This document shows positions 36,087-43,986 of a DNA stretch of 64,000 nt, in pieces. The stretch covers positions 1-64,000 of the forward strand of contig JAKACM010000010.1 of NCBI GenBank assembly GCA_021821465.1, read 5' to 3'. This stretch comes from Bacillota bacterium (lineage in GTDB: Bacteria; Bacillota; Sulfobacillia; Sulfobacillales; Sulfobacillaceae). The notes under the pieces were generated by a model. That model was not told where the DNA came from. It did not search any database and worked only from the letters and a program-made list of their open reading frames with translations. The translations under genes and the position numbers were made by a program. Numbering within the stretch: position 1 is the first letter of the stretch; each line of letters starts with the position of its first letter.

Positions 36087-38138
36087 TTATTGTCCCTTTG
36101 GTTGTGAAACTTCAGAGGGTGAAGGGGGAATCACTGGTAAAACCGATTCAGCCAATACTTCAGAAAAGTCCCGAATTTGCACATGGTCTTCTTGGCCCAA
36201 AGATTGAATTCCATCCTTCAGCATAGTCAGGCAAAAGGGACAAGCCGTTGCAATCGTGCTCGCCCCTGTGTCCAGCGCTTGTTGACTGCGATTCTGGTTA
36301 ATACGCTGTCCTTGGTGTTCCTCTAGCCACATTCTGCCTCCGCCTGCACCACAGCAAAAACCGCGCTCACGTGAACGTTCCATTTCGGTAAGCTCGACCC
36401 CGGGAATGGACTGCAAGACATCTCGGGGAGCATCATAAATCCCATTATGCCGTCCCAAATAGCAGGAATCATGATAGGTGAGCGTTTCATTCAACCCTTT
36501 TGCAGGAGTCAGGCGCCCTTGAGCTACCAATTCCGCCAAAAACTCAGAATGATGTTTAACCTGATAATGTCCTCCGAAATCAGGATATTCATTTTTTATC
36601 GTATTAAAGCAATGAGGACATGTCGTCAAAATAAGTTCCGGATCGGCGTCATTCAGTCTCTTGACATTCTCCGTGGCCAGACTCTGGTACAAATATTCAT
36701 TGCCCAATCGCCTGGCAGGGTCTCCGGTACACTGTTCCCAGGAACCCAGAATACCCACGTCCACACCTGCTTGTTTCAACAAACTTATCGTGGCATTCGC
36801 AACCTTTCTGGCCCGATCGTCATAGGTGGCTGCACAACCCATCCAGTATAAAATCTTCGCATGTTCTCCGCGACTCACATCCTTAATGCCATAGTTCTCG
36901 GCTAGGTGCTGACGGACATCTTTTCCCAATCCCCAAGGATTTCCTTGATTTTCTACGTTGCGAAATGTTGTTTGCGCCTCAAGCGGCATTTCCCCTTGTG
37001 TCAGCACTAAATGGCGACGCATGCCGACAATTTTCACGACATGCTCGTCGAAAACGGGACATACTTGCACACATGCTCCGCATGTCGTGCAAGCCCACAA
37101 ATCCTCTTGGTCGATGATACCGCCAGCCAAAGGTCTATCAATCAGTTCCTGCAGTTGCGGAGAGCCGGATGCAGCGGTTTCTTTGAGGGCCGGTCCTACC
37201 TCTTCCAGGTTATGGCGAATTGAAACAATAATCCCTTTCGGATTCAAGGTCTTTCCTGTCTGATTGGCAGGACAAGCGGCCGTGCATCTTCCACATTGGA
37301 CACAAGCATAGGCATCAAGCAAGTCTTTCCATGTCAAATCGGAAACTTGTCCGATTCCGTAACTTTCGACGGTTTCGTCTTCAAAATCCAAGGCAGGAAG
37401 GCGGCCTTTACTCTCCAGGTTGCGTAAGTACACGTTAAATGGCGCGACCAGCAAGTGAAAATGCTTGGAGTAAGGTAAATAAACCAAAAACGCCAACAGT
37501 CCCAAAGCATTGACCCAGTTTGAAACGTCCAGCCCCACCAGATCCGTGGCGTAGCTGAAATGGTGCAACCACGATCCCAGCATATTGCCTAGGGGTGCGA
37601 ATACCACGCCAGGAGTTAAGGCAAGTTGAAAGGCTTCTATACTTAATTGGGCCATAACAATTACTGCAATCAATAACAGAATCAACCCAGCATCCCAATT
37701 TCGAACCAGGCGAGGAGTGTTAGCGACGTAGCGCTTATAGGCTGCCATCAAAGCAGCCACCACCACGAACACCGCAGTGATATCAAAAGCGGTATCAATA
37801 ATGCTGCCAAAAATCCCTGTAGGATTAGGAATAACGGGGATAAGACCTCTCAAAAAGAAAATGATCGTCTGTATGGAGACGACAAAAAAACCCCAGAACA
37901 TCATCACATGCATAATACCTGAAAACCGTTCCAAAAGCACACGGCGCTGCCCAAAAACGTCGCGCCAAACGCCTTGCCATCTGCGGGAGGGGTTGTCCAA
38001 CCGTTGCGCAGGCTGTCCTAAGCTTACTAATTCCCATTTTTCCATAATCAAGAGAAGAAACCACAAAATTCCCAAGACAACCACAACAACAAAAGACAAA
38101 TAGTTTAACGACACGACAACTCCCCCTATCGCCTGCAT
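36087..38138 (-). CDS. membrane-bound Fe-S oxidoreductase, HdrD-like (probable ETF:menaquinone oxidoreductase)
   Basis: A 683-residue protein in three parts. Residues 1-240 hold about six transmembrane segments of NarI-like type. Residues about 275-385 hold two [4Fe-4S] motifs, CVQCGRCTAACP and CTTCGACVQVCP. The C-terminal half has two CCG domains (WMGCAATYDD with TTCPHCFNTIKNEYP, and SCYLGRHN with FCCGAGGGRMW). This architecture is known from heterodisulfide-reductase-like proteins next to acyl-CoA dehydrogenase and ETF genes, where it is proposed to pass electrons from ETF to menaquinone. With etfBA, hbd and men genes in this window, that role is the best guess. Last gene of the cluster that follows tatC and feoA. 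Confidence 0.82.
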   Translation of the reverse strand: MQAIGGVVVSLNYLSFVVVVVLGILWFLLLIMEKWELVSLGQPAQRLDNPSRRWQGVWRDVFGQRRVLLERFSGIMHVMMFWGFFVVSIQTIIFFLRGLIPVIPNPTGIFGSIIDTAFDITAVFVVVAALMAAYKRYVANTPRLVRNWDAGLILLLIAVIVMAQLSIEAFQLALTPGVVFAPLGNMLGSWLHHFSYATDLVGLDVSNWVNALGLLAFLVYLPYSKHFHLLVAPFNVYLRNLESKGRLPALDFEDETVESYGIGQVSDLTWKDLLDAYACVQCGRCTAACPANQTGKTLNPKGIIVSIRHNLEEVGPALKETAASGSPQLQELIDRPLAGGIIDQEDLWACTTCGACVQVCPVFDEHVVKIVGMRRHLVLTQGEMPLEAQTTFRNVENQGNPWGLGKDVRQHLAENYGIKDVSRGEHAKILYWMGCAATYDDRARKVANATISLLKQAGVDVGILGSWEQCTGDPARRLGNEYLYQSLATENVKRLNDADPELILTTCPHCFNTIKNEYPDFGGHYQVKHHSEFLAELVAQGRLTPAKGLNETLTYHDSCYLGRHNGIYDAPRDVLQSIPGVELTEMERSRERGFCCGAGGGRMWLEEHQGQRINQNRSQQALDTGASTIATACPFCLTMLKDGIQSLGQEDHVQIRDFSEVLAESVLPVIPPSPSEVSQPKGQ

Positions 38139-38194
38139 AACTCTTAGGGTATTCTACCATGATATCAAATATTGTTGCATACAAATATTTTGAG

Positions 38195-38422
38195 TTAAGA
38201 AATAACATTCACCACGATGTGGCGCGCCAGTTCATATCCGATGGCTAAGTTTCTTCCTTTTTGCATAACGACAACCGGTCCCCGCGGCAATTTCTGCACA
38301 ACTTGAACCATAGTTCCGGGGCCCAAACCAAGACGAATAGCCTGAATCCGGCTTTTGGCCAGAGAAATCTGTTCGATGCGCACCACACTGTGGATTTCTG
38401 CTTCCAATAATGTCATTCGCAT
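38195..38422 (-). CDS. FeoA-domain protein
   Basis: A 75-residue SH3-like protein: LLEAEIHSVVRIEQI, RLGLGPGTMVQVVQK, GPVVVMQKGRNLAIGYELARHIVV. FeoA proteins assist FeoB-mediated iron uptake. Here it is about 10 kb from feoB, between tatC (9 bp upstream) and the membrane Fe-S oxidoreductase, so its partner may be either FeoB or another system. ATG start. Confidence 0.8.
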   Translation of the reverse strand: MRMTLLEAEIHSVVRIEQISLAKSRIQAIRLGLGPGTMVQVVQKLPRGPVVVMQKGRNLAIGYELARHIVVNVIS

Positions 38423-38431
38423 CCCCCCGCC

Positions 38432-39190
38432 TTATCCGATATCATCGGGACCTGTCGTGATGGTTGGATCATTGGCGGCATCCGGAGCTTTATAGGTAAA
38501 ACGTGCCACCAAAGCTGAAACCTCGTAGATCAGATAGATAGGCAACGCCATTAATGTCATAGACAGCGCGTCAGGTGGTGCCAAAATGGCGGCAATAAAG
38601 AATGACAACAGCAAGGCATAACGCCGATAGCGGGAAAACATTGAGGGGTGGATCAGTCCCAGATGCGATAAGACTCCGGAAATAAGCGGTAGTTCAGCAA
38701 TAATTCCAAATGGAACAGACAAATCAATGATAAAACTCAAGAGACTTCCCAGACGCCACATTGGCTCGATGCCATTGCCGGTAAAAGAAAGCATCACCTG
38801 TAAAACAATGGGGATGAACACAAAATAGCCGACAGCCATTCCGATGATAAACAAAAGGAGTCCTGGTCCGGCAATGATACCCACCACTCGGCGTTCCACC
38901 GCGGTCAATCCCGGTAAGACAAACGCCGCAATTTCATAAAGAATTAAGGGAGAAGCCAGAATCAAAGACATGGCCAGGTCCAATTGGATAAGAGCAAAAA
39001 ATGCCTCGGTAACACCGGTCACGATAACATGGTGTACAGGCGTATGACTGATTATCCAGTGTAATACCGGTCTCGTATAAAAAAAACCGACCAAAAAGAT
39101 TACGGCAACCGCTCCCAAAATAATAAAGAGACGGTTGCGCAATTCACTCAGATGTTCGGTTACACTCATTCGCTTATCGTTCATAACCAC
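38432..39190 (-). CDS. tatC: Sec-independent protein translocase TatC
   Basis: A 252-residue membrane protein with six hydrophobic segments. The hallmark N-terminal MSVTEHLSELRNRLFIILG and the loop PGLTAVERRVV are present. It recognises twin-arginine signal peptides for export of folded proteins such as Fe-S enzymes. No tatA is visible in the window. It lies 18 bp after the response regulator. Confidence 0.93.
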   Translation of the reverse strand: MVMNDKRMSVTEHLSELRNRLFIILGAVAVIFLVGFFYTRPVLHWIISHTPVHHVIVTGVTEAFFALIQLDLAMSLILASPLILYEIAAFVLPGLTAVERRVVGIIAGPGLLLFIIGMAVGYFVFIPIVLQVMLSFTGNGIEPMWRLGSLLSFIIDLSVPFGIIAELPLISGVLSHLGLIHPSMFSRYRRYALLLSFFIAAILAPPDALSMTLMALPIYLIYEVSALVARFTYKAPDAANDPTITTGPDDIG

Positions 39191-39208
39191 TCCCCTAAGA
39201 CAACACTA

Positions 39209-39859
39209 TCAACCTTTGTGCGGATCTACGAGTCCTCGACGAATCGCATAGGCAGCCGCCTGAACACGATTTTCAAAGTGAAGTTTCTGCAAAATGTTGC
39301 GTAAATGATTTTTCACGGTATTTTCAGATATGAATAATCGGCTGGCAATATCACGATTGGAATATCCTTCACCGACGAGTTTCAAAACCTCCAGTTCCCT
39401 TCCCGTCAATTGGGTTTGCTGGCGTTCCACATCTTGTGTGGAAAATGCCCGAATAATCTTCAAGGCCACATCTCCGGAAATCGAGGCTTCACCCCGAATT
39501 TGCGCCGTGAGTTCTTCCAAAAAGTGCTCGGGATCCAGATGCTTGAGAAGATAACCCTGGGCACCTGCTTTCACAGCCTCAAATAACAGATCGTTTTCAT
39601 CACTCGCGGTCAAAACCACAATTTTTACGTACGGCATCTGGTCTTTGATAATGCGAGTCGCTTCCATTCCCCCCTCACCGGGCATATTAATATCCATCAA
39701 AATCAAATCGGGCATAAGTTCTTCAGCCAGCCTCACAGCCTCTTCACCTGTTTCTGCTTCCCCCACCACTTCCATATCCGGCCTTCCCGCCAATAACGAA
39801 GCCATTCCGGATCGAAACAACGCATGGTCATCCACTAACAAAATTCTTGCTTTTTCCAA
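39209..39859 (-). CDS. response regulator, NarL/FixJ (LuxR-type HTH)
   Basis: A 216-residue regulator with receiver domain (ILLVDDHALFRSGM, phosphoacceptor Asp in LILMDINMP, Lys in GYLLK) and a C-terminal LuxR HTH (LTGRELEVLKLVGEGYSNRDIA, then ISENTVKNHLRNIL). TTG at 39857-39859 is six bases after GGGGAG; the frame starts 27 bp earlier. It overlaps the end of the kinase gene by 32 bp, which indicates coupled translation. Its target genes are unknown; tatC follows. Confidence 0.88.
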   Translation of the reverse strand: MEKARILLVDDHALFRSGMASLLAGRPDMEVVGEAETGEEAVRLAEELMPDLILMDINMPGEGGMEATRIIKDQMPYVKIVVLTASDENDLLFEAVKAGAQGYLLKHLDPEHFLEELTAQIRGEASISGDVALKIIRAFSTQDVERQQTQLTGRELEVLKLVGEGYSNRDIASRLFISENTVKNHLRNILQKLHFENRVQAAAYAIRRGLVDPHKG

Positions 39860-40739
39860 CAACTTCTCCCCCTTTATCCCCGTCAATTTGACAGGTGATG
39901 GTAACTACCGTACCCACTCCAAGCTCCGATTGTATCGCTACTCGGCCACCAAAAGTCTCGGCTCGCTCTTGCATTATACCCAAACCGAAATGATGATTCA
40001 GAGGTTCCGGTCCCATGACAAATCCCTTACCATCATCCGTCACCTTTAATTCTACGACATCATCTACATATGCAGCCCGAATTTGTACATGTTTTGCCTC
40101 GGCATGCTTTCGGATGTTGGCTAGTGATTCCTGTATAATCCGCAATATCTGAACGGAGGCCATATCATTCCAGGGAACCGAATCATTGGGCAACGGCGTT
40201 ACTTCCACGCCAACCTTCGCCCCCTCTTGAAAATCCTTAGCCAAGGTTCTCACGGCAGTCCAAAATCCTTCCTCCAATCGCTTACCCGCACGCAAGTCGT
40301 ATAAAGACTGACGCACCTCCGAATATGACTTGTTTACGGCGCCTCGGATGTCGTCCAATTCGCGTCGCAATTCATCTAAGCGTTGGCCGTCAAGTAAGGT
40401 TTTGGCCTGATAGACCTTGAGATTAATTACAGCCAAGGTTTGTGCCAATCCATCATGCATTTCTCGCGCCAATCGTTCACGCTCCTGAAGAGCCAGCATT
40501 GCGTCTTGATATGTACGGCGCTCATTTTCCATTTTTTCAATGACATCAAAGACATAAGATGAGAATCCCGCGGCCCCAACCAAGGTCACCGCAATAGCGA
40601 CCAGACTGACACTGGCGGGAGGCAGCATGGTTCGTAAATAATAAAACCGCACTGTTTCAGCCACTGCGACAAAAAGAGTGGGACCAATGGTTGTCAATAA
40701 CTTGAGCCGACGATACCTCCGGCGGTCATCGTATTCCAT
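39828..40739 (-). CDS. sensor histidine kinase (NarX/DegS type, HisKA_3)
   Basis: A 303-residue kinase with two transmembrane segments (about residues 14-70) and hardly any extracytoplasmic loop, so it senses within the membrane or in the cytoplasm. The phosphorylated His is in ERERLAREMHDGLAQTLAVI; the ATPase domain has HAEAKHVQIRAAY, VTDDGKGF and HHFGLGIMQERAE. ATG at 40737-40739 five bases after AAGGGG; the longer frame lacks support. Partner of the overlapping regulator. Confidence 0.87.
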   Translation of the reverse strand: MEYDDRRRYRRLKLLTTIGPTLFVAVAETVRFYYLRTMLPPASVSLVAIAVTLVGAAGFSSYVFDVIEKMENERRTYQDAMLALQERERLAREMHDGLAQTLAVINLKVYQAKTLLDGQRLDELRRELDDIRGAVNKSYSEVRQSLYDLRAGKRLEEGFWTAVRTLAKDFQEGAKVGVEVTPLPNDSVPWNDMASVQILRIIQESLANIRKHAEAKHVQIRAAYVDDVVELKVTDDGKGFVMGPEPLNHHFGLGIMQERAETFGGRVAIQSELGVGTVVTITCQIDGDKGGEVVGKSKNFVSG

Positions 40740-40864
40740 TTTGTCCCCTTCCTGCCGCTTATAACCGAACCGACTCTTCATAGCCTTATTGTACCTGCCC
40801 GTTTCAAGTGGGGTAAAGACGGATGCATTCTTGGAAACTCTTGTCACACATCGTGTCCTTATCC

Positions 40865-41638
40865 TTAGTCATCCGCCATTCGCCCATGCGTCCAAAAATA
40901 CTCACATTCGTGAATAACACGTTGGGGTTGATCGAGAACAGCCAGATGTTGGCAACGCGGAAGAACTTTCACTTCGCTTCCCCGAATAAGGTGTTGGACT
41001 TCGTCCGCTTCCGCAGCTGGTGTCCGCGCATCTTCCACTCCCACCATGATCAATGTCGGCACATTCACTTGACGAAATACTTCGTCATTGCGCGCTGTAT
41101 AAAATGCCTGCATCGCTTGCAGATATTTCTCTTTATCAACTTGTCCCATTTCGAGAACTAAATTTTCCTTAACTTCGGAGAGTGCATACGTAGAAAGGGT
41201 GGTCTCGGCATAGTTATGCGCAAACTCCTGCATCGTCATATTTTCCAGCTGATGGCGACGGGATTGTATGTCTTCTTCTGCGTGATCAAATCCCCGACTG
41301 GCACCGATCAGAATTAAGGAACGAACCAGAGCGTCCGGATTCAGAGTCGCTACACGACTCATCACCCAACTCCCCAGTGACACTCCTAACAAGTGCGCCG
41401 GCTTATTCGTTTGACGCAAGATGTCTATAGCATCTCCAACCCAGTCGTCTAAAGTCGGATAAAACTCTTCATTGTCTCCAACCCCGCGGGGATCCCACAA
41501 AACCACCGTATAATGACGCGATAGCTGGGTACGAATCCGATGAAACAAAAACTGCCCAAGTCCCAAACTCGGATGCGCCAAGACAACTGTGTCTCCTTCG
41601 CCGAAAACATGGTAGGTAATTCCCCGAATCGTTTTCAT
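40865..41638 (-). CDS. alpha/beta-hydrolase fold protein
   Basis: A 257-residue hydrolase with oxyanion-type HPSLGLG, nucleophile elbow LLGVSLGSW, an acid in VGVEDARTP and His in PRCQHLAVLDQP. The substrate is unknown; the size and cap resemble 3-oxoadipate enol-lactonase or esterase-type members. The ATG at 41636-41638 shares its first base with the stop codon of a 22-codon ORF upstream (TGATG), so its translation may be coupled to that ORF. Confidence 0.8.
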   Translation of the reverse strand: MKTIRGITYHVFGEGDTVVLAHPSLGLGQFLFHRIRTQLSRHYTVVLWDPRGVGDNEEFYPTLDDWVGDAIDILRQTNKPAHLLGVSLGSWVMSRVATLNPDALVRSLILIGASRGFDHAEEDIQSRRHQLENMTMQEFAHNYAETTLSTYALSEVKENLVLEMGQVDKEKYLQAMQAFYTARNDEVFRQVNVPTLIMVGVEDARTPAAEADEVQHLIRGSEVKVLPRCQHLAVLDQPQRVIHECEYFWTHGRMADD

Positions 41639-41706
41639 CAAATTGTGCGGGAAACCTCGGTCTTCAGGCCGGGGCGAGATAGCACGGCAGGCTCTGTCTG
41701 CCCCAT
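41638..41706 (-). CDS. 22-codon leader ORF or displaced protein tail
   Basis: ATG at 41704-41706 with AGAAAGGAG eight bases upstream; the product MGQTEPAVLSRPGLKTEVSR plus two residues ends TGATG over the hydrolase start. The strong ribosome site supports translation. It lies just beyond the IscB remnant, so it may alternatively be part of that element's end. Confidence 0.45.
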   Translation of the reverse strand: MGQTEPAVLSRPGLKTEVSRTI

Positions 41707-41799
41707 TCCCGCTTCTCCTTTCTGTAATACTATCTTGGTGAACGAATACCCATAGCCATCATCCCGCTGAATCCGAATACAGAAGCGATGGGAGATCCC

Positions 41800-42116
41800 T
41801 TAAAGAAGCTGTGAGGCCGTTTTAATGTTGAAATTTCCAGTGATCCGGACCGCCACGTACTGGCCGGCCTTTTTGCCCGTAGAGAACACGACTTTCACTA
41901 GGTCCTCGGTCTGGAACCCCCAAGCGCTTTCGCTTCGTGTCAGATATCCCCGGGGAAAGCCATGCTCCGTGAGGCGTGTGCGTTGGTAACTGCCCCCTCT
42001 CGCCGCGTTAATACTCAAGACGAACCGTTGCCAGTTTTCAACGGCATCGATCCGGATGCTTCTCCGAACAGGGCATAAGAGGTTTCTTGCGCTTGTCTAA
42101 CGCGAACCACGGCCAT
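41800..42116 (-). pseudogene. degenerate IscB (RRXRR/HNH-family RNA-guided nuclease) with internal deletion
   Basis: ATG at 42114-42116 (AAGGAG seven bases upstream) opens MAVV, then after a frameshift FALDKRKKPLMPCSEK, the signature start of IscB proteins. The frame then jumps: DAVENWQRFVLSINAARGG, SYQRTRLTEHGFPRGYLTRS, GFQTEDLVKVVFSTGKKAGQ, VAVRITGNFNIKTA, which is the C-terminal domain of IscB. Everything between, that is the RuvC-I to RuvC-III segments, bridge helix and HNH domain (about 350-400 residues in a complete protein), is missing. No nuclease can be made. Related intact genes belong to IS200/IS605-like ISC elements, and no transposase is seen here. Confidence 0.82.
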
Positions 42117-42316
42117 ATCGTTGCTCCTTCTCCCTTACGGGTCTTGTGACGGGGGCCGTTAGAACGCCTCTCCCCTCGGAAATGTCTGTCATCCGCTCTC
42201 CCCTTTTGGGGACGGCCAGCACCTTCGGTTACCTTTCGCTTGCATGATGCCAACCTTACAGGGTTCGGGACTGAGGAAGCACCCCACAGCGGGGGTAGTA
42301 CCCGCTCTTCTTCCCA
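42117..42316 (-). ncRNA. HEARO / omega-RNA-like sequence of the IscB remnant
   Basis: The ~200 nt directly before the IscB start, between it and the stop of the MocA-like gene, is rich in short stems: CGGGTACTACCCCCGC-type, AACC-CTGTAA-GGTT, GTCCCC-AAAA-GGGGA, ACCC-GTAA-GGG. It carries the segment GAGAGCGGATGACAGAC, which resembles the conserved GCGGATGCCAG region of known omega-RNAs. In IscB loci the guide RNA scaffold is encoded exactly here, and its guide is the sequence 5' to it, which in this case is the end of the MocA-like gene. Assignment rests on position and visual similarity, not on a covariance search. Confidence 0.7.
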
Positions 42317-43018
42317 TCATCCTCTTTTTAAGTTCTTTTCCATTGTTACCGCAGAGCTGTATGCCGCCCTGTAATCTGTGAGCGTATCAATATCGGTTGT
42401 CGGGATGGGACGATCTCTCACACTGTAGTCCACATAACACGCTTCTTGGGTATGTTGTGCCCACAGTGCCCCAAATCCCCGATCTCCCGAAAGTTGCTCT
42501 GCCCAGCTTAACGCTTTTTGATCAAGCATTACCGGGTGGCCGGGAATCTGGTTGTATCGGGGTCGCAGCAAATGGCAATTCGACGGTCTGTTGTCAAAAT
42601 CGGACATCACGTTGCGGATATCCCCACCCAGTACAAAAGGTTCGTCCCCGAGCAATATCGCTGCCGCAGCCTTCGGCCAGTTCTCTTTGAGGAAGGACAC
42701 CGCAAGCTGAATCGAATGCGATATACCATGCTCAGGGCGGTTGTTCAGAACATAATTCACTCGATTGTCATGAATTGTGAGGGGCAGTTCAGGATGGCAA
42801 ACCACCACTAACGGCTGAACGGTTTCATGTAAAAGACGGTTAACGACCGTATCAAAAATCGTTCCGGACGTCCACGGCAAGAGCATCTTCGCCCTTCCCA
42901 ACCGAGTGGACAGTCCGGACGCCAATAACAATATCACAACCAACTGAGAGAAATCATTTTCACGATTCTTCTCATTCAATGATTCTGATGCGATAAATTG
43001 GGTTGTGGAAAAGACCAT
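42317..43018 (-). CDS. MocA/MobA-like nucleotidyltransferase
   Basis: A 233-residue protein with the nucleotide-binding signature LLLASGLSTRLGRAKMLLPW, VVVCHPELPL, and an LLGDEP (metal-binding Asp) motif, then GHPVMLDQKAL and GDRGFGALW. This is the MocA-type family that attaches CMP (or GMP) to molybdopterin for xanthine-dehydrogenase/CO-dehydrogenase-type enzymes. ATG at 43016-43018 with GGAGG eight bases upstream. It follows the CoxG-like gene; its 3' end abuts the IscB element. Confidence 0.78.
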   Translation of the reverse strand: MVFSTTQFIASESLNEKNRENDFSQLVVILLLASGLSTRLGRAKMLLPWTSGTIFDTVVNRLLHETVQPLVVVCHPELPLTIHDNRVNYVLNNRPEHGISHSIQLAVSFLKENWPKAAAAILLGDEPFVLGGDIRNVMSDFDNRPSNCHLLRPRYNQIPGHPVMLDQKALSWAEQLSGDRGFGALWAQHTQEACYVDYSVRDRPIPTTDIDTLTDYRAAYSSAVTMEKNLKRG

Positions 43019-43051
43019 CTTGCGCACCTCCACTTCCCCTCCAAGGTCATG

Positions 43052-43603
43052 TTAAAGTCGTCGCCGGGCTCGCCTGGATATAGCCCCAAAGAATTGACTG
43101 ATAAGAAGATTTCCCGCTCCCGACAAAACTTTTTGCCCGAGAGAATTGGACTGGTCGCTAAATCCCCCCTTTCCTTTATAGTGTAAATCTGTTTGTGCGT
43201 CATTACTACTAGTTAACCGCACATCGAGGGACATAAAGAATGGTCCGTTGGAACCTTCCCCCTCCAAAGACAAATGATATGAATTCGGAGGCACTACATT
43301 CTGAATACTCAGTTCTCCATGGTATTGCCCTTTAATGCCGGGAATTCCCAGTTCCATTTCCACTGAGTAGATTCCTGAATCCTTTTCGCTCATGGTTTTT
43401 AGTCCCGGCATTGTCTCTTTGAGCACATGAGGATCCATTAACAACTCAAACACGACATTCCGCGGCGCATCAATGACTTTGTGTGTGTCTACTTCCACGA
43501 CTTCCTCAACTCCCCCGAATAAACTTATCAGCTTAGATCTCAAAGGCTGACTGTGTATATATATATTGCGTGAGCCGCCCGATAGTTCTCCTAATCTTTT
43601 CAT
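43052..43603 (-). CDS. CoxG-like SRPBCC-domain protein
   Basis: A 183-residue protein whose residues 36-180 match the carbon-monoxide-dehydrogenase subunit G (CoxG) family: THKVIDAPRNVVFELLMDPHVL, KETMPGLKTMSEKD, GKGGFSDQ, LLISQFFGAI. CoxG is a membrane-tethered accessory protein for molybdenum hydroxylases. The ATG at 43603 has GAGG four bases before; a GTG at 43498 with GAGG upstream would give the compact domain alone. No coxL, coxM or coxS is present. Confidence 0.75.
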   Translation of the reverse strand: MKRLGELSGGSRNIYIHSQPLRSKLISLFGGVEEVVEVDTHKVIDAPRNVVFELLMDPHVLKETMPGLKTMSEKDSGIYSVEMELGIPGIKGQYHGELSIQNVVPPNSYHLSLEGEGSNGPFFMSLDVRLTSSNDAQTDLHYKGKGGFSDQSNSLGQKVLSGAGNLLISQFFGAISRRARRRL

Positions 43604-43706
43604 GCTGCCTCTGTCCTATCGCCCACATATGGTAGCGTGTTAGCATAACAAAGAACACAAATCGGCATCGTATGCGCCCTGCCGAGAAAAAAGGAGAATC
43701 GGGCTG

Positions 43707-43985
43707 ATGAGGATTCAAGTCTTGGAACACATTATCGAACAGCGCTTTGAATCATTTCTGGAACCGCGTCTTGAGCATTGGTTTCGCAGGTACTTGGAGT
43801 CCTCCAGTGGTGAGGCAATCATTTCCACGATTCTCGCGGATGTAATCGTATCGTGGATGCGCCCCGGAACGGGAGAGGACAACTATCTGGAAACCATCGT
43901 TTTGGATTTAGTTGGTCGTTTGAAGGATAATCCGGGATTCAGAGAGCGAATATTAGCGACTATGTCAAACAAGACTGCAGATTGA
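43707..43985 (+). CDS. unidentified small helical protein
   Basis: A 92-residue protein, mostly helical (LEHIIEQRFESFLEPRLEHW, IISTILADVIVSWM, IVLDLVGRLKDNPGF), that I do not recognise. ATG start ten bases after AAGGAG. Convergent with the deacetylase gene, which ends 1 bp later. The real-protein character and ribosome site support it; function unknown. Confidence 0.6.
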   Translation: MRIQVLEHIIEQRFESFLEPRLEHWFRRYLESSSGEAIISTILADVIVSWMRPGTGEDNYLETIVLDLVGRLKDNPGFRERILATMSNKTAD

Positions 43986-43986
43986 C

